A stretch of 17,177 nt of DNA from an uncultured Paraglaciecola sp. (lineage in GTDB: Bacteria > Pseudomonadota > Gammaproteobacteria > Enterobacterales > Alteromonadaceae): NCBI GenBank assembly GCA_905479025.1, contig CAJQKX010000458.1, forward strand, positions 1-17,177, read 5' to 3'. This document shows, in pieces, positions 17,001 to 17,177 of the stretch. Positions within the stretch are counted from its first letter, which is position 1. Every line of letters begins with the position of its first letter. Both the position numbers and the translations under genes were made by a program. The notes under the pieces are model-generated. The model worked only from the letters and a program-made list of their open reading frames with translations. It had not been told where the DNA came from and did no database searches.

Positions 17001-17177
17001 TTCAAGTTGTTTTTCGATATTGAAAACTTCGGTAACCTTCTTAACTCAGATTGGGGTCGTATTGAGCGTACTCGATATGAGTACGAACGCGATGTTGTTT
17101 CGGCTAAGATCGTCGATGGTCAGTATGAGTATTTTAATCTGAACAGTGACAGAAGTATTAAGAACTTAGAAGTGCTT
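14019..17177 (+). CDS. Oar-like TonB-dependent receptor with carboxypeptidase-regulatory-like N-terminal domain (3' end cut by window edge)
   Basis: Outer-membrane active transporter. I translated it from ATG 14019-14021 (TTAGGA ribosome site upstream) and the frame stays open to the right edge, 1053 codons. Residues 1-26 are a signal peptide ending AMA. About 30-110 form a CarboxypepD_reg-like beta-sandwich (SSIRGNVATEAGTIFSGASV, NASGVFSARGL). About 120-255 form the plug (ITIAGANSKFNSLTIDGVAL-like LTIDG, then GFTGGTINAVTKSGTNELHG). The remainder is the beta-barrel, with strands such as LYVQDSWDVNPTLSIEAGIR. Cysteine pairs at about 764/779 and 903/910 probably close extracellular loops. This layout is that of Oar-like receptors common in Alteromonadales. 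Only the last few strands seem to be missing. Its ligand is unknown; divergence from udk-nupC suggests nucleosides, nucleotides or nucleic-acid fragments. Confidence 0.92.
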   Translation, partial: MFKTTKLNRIAIAVAMSVGLSSAAMAQSTTSSIRGNVATEAGTIFSGASVTITHTPSGTVSIATTNASGVFSARGLRVGGPYSVKISGGEFDSVQYDDLYLSLDQTFSLPVTVEETNNTEVIQITGSNSAVAGFSNDGLSMSLGLEALGEVTSIDRDITDAAQLNPFASVNVQSGGAKELTIAGANSKFNSLTIDGVALNDRFGLNANGYPTQGSPISYDAIESLSVQTAPFDVEYNGFTGGTINAVTKSGTNELHGSLGYYNTSDSLIGDKSGDNDFDFTFKEETFVATLGGSLIKDKLFFFVAYDKYEEIAPLSNGPAGSGALNEQPNITLDDVAQVGQIVSDVWGFDIGDFNKGPAENEKILANIDWNISADHRAKFTYIMSDGNAIREQNGNNFLASDNRLGASSAWYDRSEKVESIIGHVFSDWTENFSTQVKIASTTQATGQNSLNGAEFPNFAVFLREVDGDENYLSIGPDRFRHGNSLDQDFLQFKLLASYSIGDHILKAGFEREEVDINNLFAQNSEGSYVFDSIEDLSNATASGLLYNNAVTNNENDLRAIWGYNSNSLYVQDSWDVNPTLSIEAGIRYDWYESEGSIRDNQNFNDRYGYSNATDIDGLDVILPRISFEWLASDDITVRGGIGRFSGGSPGVWLSNSYSNDGVISDSSNAFGTVIVPTTPDAATGQYIPQDVLASLANEAPDGGVNALNPSFEIPTTTKVSLGAAYYADLPVLGEGWLFSADFLYNKLDNATYWYDQRCENPVATSPDGRGVYDCSEGPEALIVGSFDAGDSKLYALSATNEWDTEFGEFDMFSSYTYSDVEDIGYGTSATASSNYSDFAAYDRQAPRAGTSSFQTEHLFKLRANWKKELIAGYETKVSVFMTRRTGQPYSYTFNENNACLLDVGGGRCSRESRNDDAGHLLYVPSGPNDPIFASTSFEGDAAAQQEFFDYINSSELAQYAGSIAPRNNDNSAWSTILDIRIQQELPAFSADHSFKLFFDIENFGNLLNSDWGRIERTRYEYERDVVSAKIVDGQYEYFNLNSDRSIKNLEVL

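Overview
The window looks like chromosomal DNA from a marine gammaproteobacterium of the Alteromonadales, most likely Alteromonadaceae (Glaciecola/Paraglaciecola-like). This rests on the AT-rich coding sequence, the RpoH, TyrS, MepM-like, AnmK and MtnN proteins, and the large Oar-like TonB-dependent receptor. It is an inference from protein resemblance; no search was run. I see no rRNA, tRNA, CRISPR array, insertion sequence or phage gene.

Left end (1-1770): the 5' end of rpoH (sigma-32) runs off the left edge on the minus strand. Behind it lie about 600 bp without an intact gene, then the decayed 3' third of an M14-type deacylase (AstE/aspartoacylase-like). Next is an Lrp/AsnC regulator interrupted by a nonsense codon. 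This is a patch of gene decay at a synteny break.

Housekeeping block (1767-5632): anmK and a MepM-like M23 endopeptidase form a minus-strand cell-wall operon. tyrS is divergent from it and ends in a strong hairpin shared with the convergent gene beyond.

Minus-strand block (5664-8248): a DUF2721 membrane protein and a periplasmic rhodanese form one small operon. mtnN overlaps by one base with a CobD/CbiB-family membrane protein that appears to have lost the catalytic acidic motifs.

Tandem lipoproteins (8409-10826): two neighbouring paralogues each carry a lipobox, a transglutaminase-like Cys-His-Asp core and C-terminal TPR repeats. Their function is unknown.

Nucleoside locus (10915-17177): the minus-strand run udk (uridine kinase), nupC-type nucleoside transporter and a 2-oxoglutarate/Fe(II) oxygenase lies divergent from a large TonB-dependent receptor cut by the right edge. 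The 358-bp shared intergenic region contains an operator-like dyad. Together these suggest outer-membrane uptake, inner-membrane uptake, possible oxidative modification and phosphorylation of (deoxy)nucleosides. This is the most interesting hypothesis in the window.
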